Shown: positions 7,329-17,135, numbered from the stretch's first letter. The stretch: 64,000 nt of DNA from CAYOZN01 sp964408455 (GCA_964408455.1 CAYOZN010000005.1:62001-126000); one strand, 5' to 3'. A program made the numbers and translations. The notes: generated from the letters alone by a model not told the origin.

Positions 7329-10300
7329 TCAATGTCGCGGGCTCGTCCGTCGGCGTCGCGTGTAGTGCCGCCCAACCGGCACCCATAGCGCCAGTACCCA
7401 CAGCGCAGCGGCGCTGCTCGCGGCTGCACCGCCGCCGCAGATAGCGCCGCCGGCTCCCGGGATCGGCAGGCCGGGCGTCTCCGATGCTGCTGCCGCCGTA
7501 TCGGTCGCGCCCAGGGTAAACTCACCGCTGACATTCACGATCGCCCAGACGATACGCTGCTGTGTGTTGACGCCCCGTCGACCCACATCCTTCGCCGTGG
7601 GCCGTACGGGGAATGGACCCGCCTCGATGCTTCCGCTGGCTGCGGGCTTCCACACGGCCAGCGCGGGCTCCCACCGGTGGAGGCCGGTCGCATCAAGTTC
7701 GCCCGGAACGATCTCGCCTTCGAGATACTGCATCGCGACCAGTGCCACGAACGTGCCCTCATCCAACTCCGCGGTGATCACCAGTCGCCGGTCGATGTCC
7801 GGCGAAGGCAACAGCCCGTGGCGGCCGTCCGGGAGCGCGCCTTCGGTCAGTTCTCCGCTGACCAACCGCCCCGGCGTTCCTTCCGCGATTCGCAGCTCAG
7901 ACGTCGGCCCATCCGCCAGTTGCAGGTTCATGAACAGGCGCCCCTCATCGTTGACCGCGAGCGTCTGGCTCGAGGCAATGGCGCGCACGACGACCTGGTC
8001 GCTCACGGCGCAATCGGGCGAGGCGGCGTCGCTCACGCTGACTTCGAGGAGGTAATCGCCGACGGCCGCCGGCGTAAATCGGGGCCGATCGCGCGTCGGA
8101 TCGTCGAACTGTGCATCGTCGAGACTGGGCCCGGCCACCACATGCCATTCATATGACAGTTGTCCTGTGCCGACGGCCAGCGGCAGCGGGCCGATGCGGG
8201 GCGACGACACAAAGGCCTGCACCGTCATGTCGGGACCGGCGTCGACGTCGATGTACGTCGCCCGGACCAGCAGCGTATCGCTGCGCACGGTCGGCGGCGT
8301 CGCGCTGTCGGTTGCCGTGTAGCGCAGTACGTATGCCCCCGGGGATACCGGCACGAAGACCCACGCCCCGGTGGAAACGCCGTGTTCGACAAATTGCACC
8401 GGATCGGTGCTCGGCGCGCCGGGTTCAATGGTCCACACGTGCGTAAATGGCGGCACGCCGCCGGAAAGCGCCGGCGACAGGGCGATGCCGCCGGCCCCGG
8501 TGCAGATCGACACGTCGGAGCCGGCATCTACTGTCATTGACGCGACACTGATGTCAATTGTTTTCGTCAGGGTGCACGGCGGATTGCTCGAATCTGCAAT
8601 CGTGCAGTGCAGCCGGTATTGACCGGTCTGAGACGGCGTAAATGTCGGAGCCGGGGAGGCAGGGCCGCTGCCGCCGAACTGGGCGCTGCTTGTGTCCGGG
8701 CTTCCAGAGCCGATGAACCACGCGTATGAAAATGGCGGCGTCCCGCCCGATGTGACCGCGACGTTCAGCGGCGGCGACGTCGCGCCCGGTCCCATCGCAA
8801 ACCCGGCAGGGGCGCTCGCCGTCATGCCGACGGCCTGCACCACCAGCGTGTCGCTGGCCACGCAAGACGGCCAGTTGCCGTCCGTGATCGTCAGGCGCAG
8901 CACGTAGGTGCCGGGCAGAACGGGGCTGAAGGTCGGCGACGGGCTTTCTGCTCCAGTGCCCGTGAAGAGTGCCGCGCTGGTGTCAGGCGCACCCGGCTCA
9001 ATGGACCACTGCCAGTTGAGCGGCTCGATGCCGCCGTCGACTGATGGCGCAAGCGGTTGGCTCTCGCTGCCGGCGCACAGCACCTTGCCGGCACCGGCTT
9101 CGACTTGCAGATCGTACGCAGTGACCGTCAACTGGTCGCTCGCCGTGCAGTTCGGCGAACCCAGCAGGGCAATCGTGAGTTCAATGACATAGATTCCCGG
9201 CAATGTTGCGCGAAACAGCGGCCGGGAAGGCGTTCCCTGGATGAATTCACCACCAAACGCGGGCCCGCTGCCGGGGCCGGAGACAACAGACCACGCATAG
9301 GAGTAATTCAGATGAGCGGGGCTGGCGACCGTGCCGCCACCCAGCGACGCGGAGACCTGGCCGGTGCAGAGTTGAATATCGGGTCCGGCGTCGGCAATGT
9401 AGAGCGGCTGACACTCATCGGGGATATTGTCGCCGTTACAGTCGACCGCGTCGCCGCTGCTCAAGTCGCACACATCGGGAATGCCATTGCTGTTACAGTC
9501 GGCACTGCAACCCTGCTCGCAGTGAAACGGCCCGCCCGGCGCGGTGCTGTCTGCGTCTATCTCGCAGCGATCGAGCTTGCCGTTGCCGTTGCAGTCGCTG
9601 TCCTGCAATTCGCAGACGTCCAGAGTGCCGTTACCGTCGCAGTCCGTCGCCGTGCCGGCGTCAATCTCACACTCGTCGGGAACGCCGTTGCCATTGCAAT
9701 CGGCGCTGCCACCGCTGATCACGTCGTCCTCATCCGGCGTGCCATTGGCATTGCAATCACACACGCCGGTCGAGACAGTCAGGAGTGCTGCATTACTGAT
9801 CTGCGGGGCGCCGCATTGGCCCAGCACGACGCAGCGATAGAGTCCGCCCCGGGCGGGCGTGGCGTTGTCGATTGCCAGGAAGGGCGATTGTGCGCCGGAG
9901 ATACCATTTCCATTGACCAGATTCTGGTAGGCCGCGCCGCCGTTGAACTGCCACTGGTATGACAGGCCCGAACCGATCGCAGCGCACTCAAAGGCCGCCG
10001 GCGTACCCGCGCAGATTTCAACCGGCTGCGGATGATCGGAAATCGCCGTGAGCGCCTCGACAGTCAGCGTACTCGGCGAACCCACGGCCGGCTCACCGCA
10101 AGCCCCCGTGACGACACATCTGTAGGTGCCCTCCGCCGGATCGCTGATATTGGTCAGCACCAGCGATGGCGTGGCGGCGCCGCTGATGCCTGGCCCGTCC
10201 ACCACATCCTGATAATCGGCCGCGCCCGGCGGCAGAAACTCCCAGCGATAGGTGAGTGTCGTGCCGGTGGCGCCAATGGAGAGTTGTGCCGCGTCACCGG

Positions 10301-13300
10301 GACAGCGAGACAGCGCCGGAGGGGGCGAGGCAACGACTAGCGGCTCGGCGCCGACGGAGACCTGGCAGGCCGCCGTGGTTGCGCTCGGCTGGCAGGCGCC
10401 GCTGATGACGCATTGGTACTGCCCCGCGCGCTCGGCATGTACGTTTTCGATGGTGAGCGTGCTGCCCGTCGCACCAACAACATCTCCCCCGTCCGCGAGC
10501 GGCTGCCAGCCGCTGCCGTTGTTGAATCGCCACTGGTATACAGGTGCCGTTCCACTGGCAGCCACCGTCAGCGTCAGCGTGGCGCCCGGGCAGACAAATT
10601 CGGACAGCGGCGGCGATGTGGTGATGACCGGCGGCGCGCCGACTGCGAGATCGCACTCGCCACTGACCACGTCCGGGCCGCAGGGCCCGCTGACAACGCA
10701 GCGATATCGTCCTGCATGCGCCGGCGACACGTTGGTTATGGCAAGCGACGGGGATGCCGTACCCGCGACACCCATTGTGTCCGACAGGTCGGCAAAGCCT
10801 GATCCGCCGTCAAATTGCCACTGGTATGAAATGGACGCGCCCGCCGCAGTGACATCGAACGTCACCGGCTGTCCCGGACAGACGAACTGCTGGGCCGGCG
10901 GATGAACCGCAACCGATGGCGGAAGGCCGACCGACAGTATGGCAGGGGCCGTCTCGATGGAGCCGCAGGAATGGGTGATGATGCAGGTGTATTCGCCGGC
11001 GTGTGTCGCCGAAATATTCAGCAGCGACAACGTTGCGGTGGCAGTGCCGCCGTAATGGCTCGAGTCGCCAAGCACGGCGCCGTTCAGCCGCCATGAAAAA
11101 ATCGCGTCATCCTCGAGGACGCTCGCAATCTGAACCGCGAATGCAGCATTATCTCCAGCACAAACGTCGGCAGACTGCGGCTGGGCGGTAATGATCTGAA
11201 CAAAGTGCGCGGTTAACGTTTTTGGCATATCCACAACGGCGCTGGTCGAGGCGCTCTGCGGATTTGCCGGTTGCGCGCCTGCACTGGAGGACCAATGAGA
11301 AAAGCAATAGCCGGCCGCGGGCTGTGCAGACAACCCGATCGTGCCGCACAGTTCGTAGGGCCCAACGGCCGGCGAAATGGACGCGATGCCTCCCAGTGGC
11401 GGCGCAGCCACGGCGTCGATGCTGACGGTCGCCTGGCATTCGTCGGGCACGCCGTCGCCGTTGCAGTCGGCCGCCCCTCCGGCCACGTCGCACGAATCAG
11501 GAATGCCATTGCCGTTGCAATCTGGAACCGCTCCGGCAGCAATCGCGCATAGGTCTCGCGTACCGTCCCCGTCGCAGTCGGCGTCAGACTCGCATTCGTC
11601 GGGAATGCCATTTTCGTTGCAGTCTTCGCTGACCGAAGCGCGGTCAAAGGTGAGCTCGATAGTGGCACTCGATGCGGGCGTGCAAAGATCGGCATTGACG
11701 CCGGGCGACGGAACCAGGTCGAACACGACCGGGCCGCCGGCGACACTGTTGTTGAATGTTTCACTGCTCATCGACAGGTCGGCGACATTCGGCGTGCCTG
11801 GGCAATCGGCGCCACCGGTTTCAAAAACGCGGCCAATGACCGTTCCGTTCAGCAGGACTTCGATGTACTCGGCTGCCGTGCTCAGATCTGCTGTGGCAGT
11901 GACGCGAATGGTGACGGGTCCGACCGCCAATGGAACGGCTCCCACGACAAATGACTGCGGGCTGCCGGCGCCGATTGGCGACAATGCGCCGGATGCCGAA
12001 TGAAAAGTGCCATTCACGTCACAAACATCCGGCACGCCGTTGCTGTTGCAGTCTGCACTGCCTCCGCCATTCACGTCGCATTCATCCGGGATGCCGTTGG
12101 CGTCGCAATCATTTGCCGCGTCGAGTTCGCAGTCGTCGGGAATTTCATTGCTGTTGCAGTCGCCGCCCGCCATTTGCGCGCCAAGGAGATAGATCATCGA
12201 CGAGTCAGCCGGCGTCGGTAACGCGGTAATCGTCTGCGCGTCTGAATCGTGAACCGCGTCGAGCAGAATCGCCCCCGCCGCCTCGTAGCACCAGAGGCGC
12301 AGCGCACCCGAATCTGAAATGCCGGCCGCGGCCAGGGCATTCGAGTCATAATGCACGGTCACGGCCGCGGTCGCACTTGACGCGAATCCGGCCGTGGAGT
12401 GCACGTCAATCGCCCAGCCGAAGAACTGCGGCGGAAGCCCGGCGTCGTCGATGCCGTCAAAACCGCAGCGGCCCACACCCAGTGCCGCCGCCCCGGTCCA
12501 GCCGGTCTGTGCCACGTTAGTTAATTCCAGGGATACATTCACACAGGCGCCGCATCCGCCGGGCATGTTCCCTGTTTCTGAAGCGGCGCCGCTCGGTGTG
12601 TAGCCGGGGGCCTGCGCGAGCCAGGCCACGAGGTTCAGCAGGAGTGTTTCATGATCGTCGGTCTCGATGGACGACTCGAACATGTGCGAGTCACAGACGA
12701 GTGCCACGCGACCTGCACCGTTCCAGCCCGTGCCGTCGTGCAGGACGCCGACCAGCACTCCGCCACCGGGCGCGGCAAACAGCGGCGAAAGCGTCGCGCC
12801 GGCCGCGATGAGTCCGTAATTGGCGTCTGTGCCTGCCGCGGCAATGGCCCCCTCGGGACCGGTGGCAACGGCGTGCCCCGATTGCGACACGGCCAGCGTG
12901 TCGTTGTATGCGCCCTCCAGCTTGGAAAGGCCGAACGCCGACAGAAGTGAATCATCGGCGGCATTGTAAAAGCCCCACTCGCCGATCCAGAGGATGCGTC
13001 CGCCGTCGGCGGCGAACTCGGCAATGGCGGCCCGCTCAGCCTGGCTGTAGGCGTTGGCGGCCTCCAGCAGAGGCAACCACAGGATATCAACCGATGCCAG
13101 CGCTGGGGCATTCGTCAGCGACCCGGCGCCGAGCGGCTGGACGCTGTGCCCGGCCGCGACGAGGCGCAGCTTTGCGGCGGAAAATTCATAAAGGGGGCTG
13201 AGCTGGGCAAACTGCCGCCCGTCGCTGAGCACGCCGATGACGGCCGCTTCGGCAGTTCGGAAGATCGCCAAAATGAGTACCAACAGCGCCGCGAGAGCGC

Positions 13301-13334
13301 GTCCGATTCTTAGACGTCGAATATGCGCGTTCAT
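7329..13334 (-). CDS. Giant secreted multi-Ig/PKD protein with calcium-binding-type repeats
   Basis: A 2001-residue predicted surface protein. Order: signal peptide (1-30, ending AEA); a ThuA/GATase-like alpha/beta domain (about 31-245, with SVDILWLPLL and GGRILWIGEWG); a beta domain; DCNSNxIPDDCE-type Asp/Asn/Cys repeats at about 388-440, 565-635 and 1190-1310, like thrombospondin-3 or dockerin loops that bind calcium; an InlB-type repeat (about 640-710); five Cys-paired Ig-like domains (about 713-1190), each with a C(P/A)G motif; five PKD-like domains (about 1311-1790); and a beta-rich C-terminus. The last 40 residues have a Gly-rich segment with one Cys (GGAICGGG), a hydrophobic helix and an Arg-rich tail, the plan of a C-terminal sorting or anchoring signal. 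It is probably cell-surface adhesive or structural. The gene is monocistronic with no clear Shine-Dalgarno. Confidence 0.9.
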   Translation of the reverse strand: MNAHIRRLRIGRALAALLVLILAIFRTAEAAVIGVLSDGRQFAQLSPLYEFSAAKLRLVAAGHSVQPLGAGSLTNAPALASVDILWLPLLEAANAYSQAERAAIAEFAADGGRILWIGEWGFYNAADDSLLSAFGLSKLEGAYNDTLAVSQSGHAVATGPEGAIAAAGTDANYGLIAAGATLSPLFAAPGGGVLVGVLHDGTGWNGAGRVALVCDSHMFESSIETDDHETLLLNLVAWLAQAPGYTPSGAASETGNMPGGCGACVNVSLELTNVAQTGWTGAAALGVGRCGFDGIDDAGLPPQFFGWAIDVHSTAGFASSATAAVTVHYDSNALAAAGISDSGALRLWCYEAAGAILLDAVHDSDAQTITALPTPADSSMIYLLGAQMAGGDCNSNEIPDDCELDAANDCDANGIPDECDVNGGGSADCNSNGVPDVCDVNGTFHSASGALSPIGAGSPQSFVVGAVPLAVGPVTIRVTATADLSTAAEYIEVLLNGTVIGRVFETGGADCPGTPNVADLSMSSETFNNSVAGGPVVFDLVPSPGVNADLCTPASSATIELTFDRASVSEDCNENGIPDECESDADCDGDGTRDLCAIAAGAVPDCNGNGIPDSCDVAGGAADCNGDGVPDECQATVSIDAVAAPPLGGIASISPAVGPYELCGTIGLSAQPAAGYCFSHWSSSAGAQPANPQSASTSAVVDMPKTLTAHFVQIITAQPQSADVCAGDNAAFAVQIASVLEDDAIFSWRLNGAVLGDSSHYGGTATATLSLLNISATHAGEYTCIITHSCGSIETAPAILSVGLPPSVAVHPPAQQFVCPGQPVTFDVTAAGASISYQWQFDGGSGFADLSDTMGVAGTASPSLAITNVSPAHAGRYRCVVSGPCGPDVVSGECDLAVGAPPVITTSPPLSEFVCPGATLTLTVAASGTAPVYQWRFNNGSGWQPLADGGDVVGATGSTLTIENVHAERAGQYQCVISGACQPSATTAACQVSVGAEPLVVASPPPALSRCPGDAAQLSIGATGTTLTYRWEFLPPGAADYQDVVDGPGISGAATPSLVLTNISDPAEGTYRCVVTGACGEPAVGSPSTLTVEALTAISDHPQPVEICAGTPAAFECAAIGSGLSYQWQFNGGAAYQNLVNGNGISGAQSPFLAIDNATPARGGLYRCVVLGQCGAPQISNAALLTVSTGVCDCNANGTPDEDDVISGGSADCNGNGVPDECEIDAGTATDCDGNGTLDVCELQDSDCNGNGKLDRCEIDADSTAPGGPFHCEQGCSADCNSNGIPDVCDLSSGDAVDCNGDNIPDECQPLYIADAGPDIQLCTGQVSASLGGGTVASPAHLNYSYAWSVVSGPGSGPAFGGEFIQGTPSRPLFRATLPGIYVIELTIALLGSPNCTASDQLTVTAYDLQVEAGAGKVLCAGSESQPLAPSVDGGIEPLNWQWSIEPGAPDTSAALFTGTGAESPSPTFSPVLPGTYVLRLTITDGNWPSCVASDTLVVQAVGMTASAPAGFAMGPGATSPPLNVAVTSGGTPPFSYAWFIGSGSPDTSSAQFGGSGPASPAPTFTPSQTGQYRLHCTIADSSNPPCTLTKTIDISVASMTVDAGSDVSICTGAGGIALSPALSGGVPPFTHVWTIEPGAPSTDPVQFVEHGVSTGAWVFVPVSPGAYVLRYTATDSATPPTVRSDTLLVRATYIDVDAGPDMTVQAFVSSPRIGPLPLAVGTGQLSYEWHVVAGPSLDDAQFDDPTRDRPRFTPAAVGDYLLEVSVSDAASPDCAVSDQVVVRAIASSQTLAVNDEGRLFMNLQLADGPTSELRIAEGTPGRLVSGELTEGALPDGRHGLLPSPDIDRRLVITAELDEGTFVALVAMQYLEGEIVPGELDATGLHRWEPALAVWKPAASGSIEAGPFPVRPTAKDVGRRGVNTQQRIVWAIVNVSGEFTLGATDTAAAASETPGLPIPGAGGAICGGGAAASSAAALWVLALWVPVGRHYTRRRRTSPRH

Positions 13335-13645
13335 GCCGTAAAAATCGGCTTAACTCACGCCGCGACGCAAGCTTGCGTACCTCGATTTACCCCGGATTCA
13401 AACCGTTTGACTGATTGGCGTGCGCCGGCACTGCGCGAGGAAGTGACTCGAGTTTCGCGAACGCGCGAAATGTGCCGCGCGAAGCTCGTGGATCGGCGGA
13501 TCTTCTTCGCAGTTACGCGCGGCTGTGCGAGTGAGTTTTCGTGCGATTCGTGACGCCGCGAAAATGCCCATGTGTTGCAGGTGCGGCGCAAGTCGAAGCG
13601 CGCCAGCCGCCGGCACGACGCACTGCAAAACGCGTTAAGTTCCGC
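13335..13645. other. 311-bp intergenic region upstream of the giant gene
   Basis: No gene is supported here. The only structure I see is the 14-bp palindrome at 13365-13378. GCG-rich runs near 13450-13560 give no stable RNA that I can identify. Short frames in this stretch have no Shine-Dalgarno or family resemblance. Confidence 0.4.
13365..13378. promoter_or_regulatory. 14-bp perfect palindrome, possible operator
   Basis: ACGCAAGCTTGCGT is fully self-complementary and lies 31-44 bp before the start codon of the giant surface protein gene, where an operator or leader hairpin would act. No regulator is known. Confidence 0.3.
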
Positions 13646-14461
13646 TCAGCTCGTGGGAAGCGAATGCCCGCCCGGCTGATCGCCGCCGCCCTCACCTGTC
13701 GGTCGCTCGTACTGCGGCAGCCGGCCCGCCTCCTCAAATCCGAAAAGGCGCAGACACTTCAGCATCGCGTCGTCGTCCACGCGGGCTCGTGCCACCAACA
13801 GGCGCGGCAATAGTCGCCGGGCGATCTGCAGGAAATGCGTCATCAGATCTGCGCGAATGCGGTCGGCATCCTCGACATCCGTCCGAACAAAAAATTCCGC
13901 CAGGCGGGCGACGTCACCGACCTCCAGATAGGCAATGCGGCCGAGCGGCGTGTGATTCTCGACTGCGACAAATGCCTCATAGTGCGAATCGTCGAGCCGC
14001 CGAAATGCGGCGGCGTTCGCCTGTGCCTCGCCGCCAGTTTCCAGTTGCAGAAGTTGATCGTAGGCCTTGCGCATCGCGCGCGCGGGCAGAATGCGAACGA
14101 CGGCATCTGAATCGTGCGCCGGCACATCCGAGGTAAGTACGAGGGCGGCATACTCGCGCCTTTGCCAGCCCCGTGGCTCCAGCAGGGCGGCCACGGCGTC
14201 GTCCGGTTGGCCGAGCGCGGGCGTCCAGGCGTGGCAGATCAATTGCCGGTCTGCGTAATATTCTTCGACGTCGCGGTAAATTTTTTCTGCATCGGCCCCC
14301 ACCAACCACGCATCGCGCAGCTGGTTCGCGTCGCTCAGCAGTCGAAACTCGCTGGCGAAAAACGCAGTTCCGCATTCGAGCGATTCCCACGTGGCGATCT
14401 GCTGGCACCGGGCCTGCTCACTGCGCCGGACTGCACTGAGGATTTCGTCGGCATTCAGCAT
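13646..14461 (-). CDS. GNAT-like N-acetyltransferase domain protein
   Basis: A 271-residue cytoplasmic protein that looks like a divergent GNAT acetyltransferase. The best region is about residues 120-230: VVRILPARAMRKAYDQLLQL, then HYEAFVAVENHTPLGRIAYLEV (typical strand 4), an acidic helix and ARVDDDAMLKCLRLFGFEEAG, which resembles the end of the fold where an aromatic or Gly-Phe follows the last helix. The classical acetyl-CoA loop (Q/RxxGxG/A) is not clear, so activity is uncertain. Substrate is unknown. It lies 102 bp downstream of typA on the same strand and may be co-transcribed. No Shine-Dalgarno precedes the ATG. Confidence 0.6.
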   Translation of the reverse strand: MLNADEILSAVRRSEQARCQQIATWESLECGTAFFASEFRLLSDANQLRDAWLVGADAEKIYRDVEEYYADRQLICHAWTPALGQPDDAVAALLEPRGWQRREYAALVLTSDVPAHDSDAVVRILPARAMRKAYDQLLQLETGGEAQANAAAFRRLDDSHYEAFVAVENHTPLGRIAYLEVGDVARLAEFFVRTDVEDADRIRADLMTHFLQIARRLLPRLLVARARVDDDAMLKCLRLFGFEEAGRLPQYERPTGEGGGDQPGGHSLPTS

Positions 14462-14563
14462 GGATTCGATGTCGATTTACAACAGCAGGCGGCCTCAGCC
14501 CAAGACCCACGCTTAAGCGAGCATGAAACCGGCACTGGCGAGTGCCGGAACAACGGGAGCTCG

Positions 14564-16378
14564 TCATTCAGCCCGGGCCGCCTCCCGTGCAGCCTTTTTC
14601 CTGTCGTTTGCGTCCAGATATCGCTTGCGCATTCGACAGCTCTTTGGTGTCACTTCCACCCACTCATCGTCCTCGATGTACTCGAGCATGGCCTCCAGTG
14701 CCAACTCCCGCGCCGGCTTCAGCACAACCGTCTTGTCGGCCGAGGCTGCCCGGATGTTCGTCAGCTTCTTCTCGCGGCACACATTCACTTCGATGTCGTC
14801 GTCCTTGCAGTGTTCGCCGACCACCTGCCCGGCGTAAACCTCGTCGCCCGGCTTCACGAACATCACGCCGCGATCCACCAGGCCGAGGACGGCATATGCC
14901 GTGACCCTTCCCGCCTCGGTGCCGATCATCACGCCGTTGGCCCGCCGGGAAATAGATCCTCGCAGATGTTCGTATTCATAGAACGAGTGATGCATGACCG
15001 CCTCGCCCCGCGTTGCGTTCAGCATTCGCGTCCGCAGGCCGATCAAGCCGCGCGCCGGAATGGTAAACTCCATGTGGCATGCGGTGTCCTTGGTCTCCAT
15101 CTTCACCAGCTCGCCTCGGCGCATGCCCACCAGCTCGATGACCGATCCGGACGACGACGCAGGCACATCCACGACCAGATACTCGACCGGCTCGCACTTC
15201 TTGCCGCCTATTTCGCGGTAGATGACCTTCGGCTTGCCGACCATCAGCTCGTAGCCCTCGCGCCGCATGGTCTCGATCAACACGCCCAGGTGCAGCAATC
15301 CGCGACCCGACACGCGAAACGTGTCCTTCTGCGGCATGTCCTCCACGCGCAGGGCAACATTGGACTGTAGCTCCTTCACCAGGCGATCGCGCAGGTGCCG
15401 CGTCGTCAGGTAGTCACCGTCGCGTCCGGCGAATGGCGACGTGTTCACCGAAAACACCATCGTCAGTGTCGGTTCATCGACAGGAATGATCGGCAGCGGA
15501 TGCGGATCGACGGGATCGGCGATTGTGTCGCCGATCCCCACATCCGGCAGGCCGGTGACCGCGACGATATCGCCCGCGTCGGCGCTATCGCCTTTCTTGC
15601 GGCCGAGCCCTTCGTAGGTAAACAGCGTGTCGAGCTTTTCCTTATTGCGATGCCCGTCGCGCGAGATCAGCATGATCTCCTGGCCGTTCTTCAGCGAGCC
15701 GTTGAAGATGCGCCCGATAGCGATCTTCCCCACGTAGTCCGACCAGTCGAGCGACGCCACCAGCATCTGCACGGGCTTTTCCACGGACCCTGACGGCGCG
15801 GGCACACTCTTCACGATTTCGTCGAAGATCGGCTCGATGGTTTCGTTGGTGTCGGACAGTTGTCGCCGGGCAAAGCCCATCTTGGCGCTCGAATAGATCA
15901 CCGGCCATTCGAGGCAGCTCTCGTCGGCGCCCAGCTCGATGAACAGCTCGTGCGTTTCGTCGAGCACCTCTTTGGGCCGGGCCTCGGGACGGTCGATCTT
16001 GTTGATCACCAGGATCGGCTTGAGCTTGTACTCAAACGCCTTCTTCAACACGAAACGCGTCTGCGGCATCGGCCCCTCGAACGCGTCCACAACCAGCAGG
16101 CAGCCGTCGGCCATCTTGAGCACGCGCTCCACTTCGCCGCCGAAGTCGGCGTGGCCGGGCGTGTCGATGATGTTGATCTTGTAGTCGCGATAGCGAATGG
16201 CGCAGTTCTTGGCGAAGATCGTGATGCCCCGCTCGCGTTCCTGCGGGTTCGAGTCCATGATCAGATCGCCGGCAAGGCTCCCCTCCCGAAACATGCCGCT
16301 CTGGCGTAAAAGGCAGTCAACCAGCGATGTCTTTCCGTGATCGACGTGGGCGATGATGGCGACGTTGCGGATTTCCAT
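14564..16378 (-). CDS. typA: Translational GTPase TypA/BipA
   Basis: Ribosome-binding GTPase involved in ribosome assembly and stress or cold adaptation. The N-terminal G domain has G1 AHVDHGKTSL, G2 ERERGITI, G3 DTPGHADF and G4 NKIDRPEA. EF-Tu-like domain 2, EF-G-like domains III and V (GRGLLHLGVLIETMRREG) and the BipA-specific C-terminal domain (ARGLIGLRTRMLNATRG) follow. I start at the ATG at 16378 (MEIRNVAIIAHVDHG), preceded by AGGA at 5 nt; this gives 604 residues, normal for BipA. The frame is open 33 codons further up, but the extension has no family counterpart. Confidence 0.97.
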   Translation of the reverse strand: MEIRNVAIIAHVDHGKTSLVDCLLRQSGMFREGSLAGDLIMDSNPQERERGITIFAKNCAIRYRDYKINIIDTPGHADFGGEVERVLKMADGCLLVVDAFEGPMPQTRFVLKKAFEYKLKPILVINKIDRPEARPKEVLDETHELFIELGADESCLEWPVIYSSAKMGFARRQLSDTNETIEPIFDEIVKSVPAPSGSVEKPVQMLVASLDWSDYVGKIAIGRIFNGSLKNGQEIMLISRDGHRNKEKLDTLFTYEGLGRKKGDSADAGDIVAVTGLPDVGIGDTIADPVDPHPLPIIPVDEPTLTMVFSVNTSPFAGRDGDYLTTRHLRDRLVKELQSNVALRVEDMPQKDTFRVSGRGLLHLGVLIETMRREGYELMVGKPKVIYREIGGKKCEPVEYLVVDVPASSSGSVIELVGMRRGELVKMETKDTACHMEFTIPARGLIGLRTRMLNATRGEAVMHHSFYEYEHLRGSISRRANGVMIGTEAGRVTAYAVLGLVDRGVMFVKPGDEVYAGQVVGEHCKDDDIEVNVCREKKLTNIRAASADKTVVLKPARELALEAMLEYIEDDEWVEVTPKSCRMRKRYLDANDRKKAAREAARAE

Positions 16379-16514
16379 AAATTCCTGTCCGGGTGTAGCT
16401 TCCTGTTGCAGTGCACAAGCAGATATTCTAGGGGCGGACACTGCCCGCGGCGACACGGGCTCATGCGACTGTCGCACCGTTAGTCCGGGTTGATTCAGGA
16501 AAGGAGACCGACCA

Positions 16515-17009
16515 ATGGAACAATCGACGAACTCTGAATCCCGCCGAGCCTTTCTGACCGGTACGTCCAGAGCCGTGCTTGCCGCCGCGGCTGCGCTCCA
16601 CCTTGCCGAGCGGCCGGCCGCCGCACAAACGAAGGGCGGTCGGCCTCGTCGAAAGCCGACCGGCGGCAGCCCCAGCCCGGCCTATTCGCGCGCCATGTCG
16701 TTCGACGGCCTGGTCTTCGTCGCCGGCTGTGTCGGTACGGATGCCAAGGGAAATCTCGCGAAGGATTTCGAGATGCAGGCGATGCAGACGCTGCTGAACC
16801 TGAAGGATTCCGTCGAGCGTAGCGGCTCCAGACTGGACCGCGTGCTGAAGTGCACCTGCTTCCTGAAGGACTACCAGCACTTTGCGACGTTCAACAAGGT
16901 GTACATGAAGGTCTTTCCCGAACCGCGACCTGCCCGCTCGACGGTGGTCGTCAAGGACTTCGTGGTGCCGGGGGCGTTGCTGGAAGTCGACTGCGTGTGT
17001 CACGCATAG
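16515..17009 (+). CDS. RidA (YjgF/UK114) family protein with twin-arginine signal
   Basis: RidA proteins hydrolyse reactive enamine/imine intermediates, normally in the cytoplasm. Here a 40-residue leader precedes the domain: SRRAFLTG, a hydrophobic run (VLAAAAALHLAE) and AAAQ, which is a good twin-arginine (Tat) signal. The RidA domain follows (about 55-164) with FVAGCVGTD, the LDRVLKCTCFLKD strand and the conserved substrate-carboxylate Arg in PRPARSTVVV. An exported RidA is unusual, and its periplasmic substrate is unknown. AAAGGAG lies 8 nt before the ATG. It diverges from typA across 136 bp. The catalytic role could be lost and the fold reused for ligand binding. Confidence 0.85.
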   Translation: MEQSTNSESRRAFLTGTSRAVLAAAAALHLAERPAAAQTKGGRPRRKPTGGSPSPAYSRAMSFDGLVFVAGCVGTDAKGNLAKDFEMQAMQTLLNLKDSVERSGSRLDRVLKCTCFLKDYQHFATFNKVYMKVFPEPRPARSTVVVKDFVVPGALLEVDCVCHA

Positions 17010-17135
17010 AGGCGTCGCCCCGCACTTTCCGCGCAAGTCGCATCCCGAAGGCGCCGCCTGTTCAGTCGTCGACGCCGCCGCGGGCCGGCCGGAGTGTCGC
17101 CGTCGCCGGGAATATTCTCGCTCGGCGCCGCGAAT

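Noticed and set aside
9400..9760. Regular GTTGCAGTC-type DNA repeats that look CRISPR-like
   Set aside because: They encode the DCNxNGxPDxCE protein repeats, vary in length and lie in frame; there are no unique spacers and no cas genes.
16240..16262. GGTTCGA-type T-loop sequence suggesting a tRNA
   Set aside because: It lies inside the typA GTPase motif ERERGITI region and no cloverleaf can be drawn.
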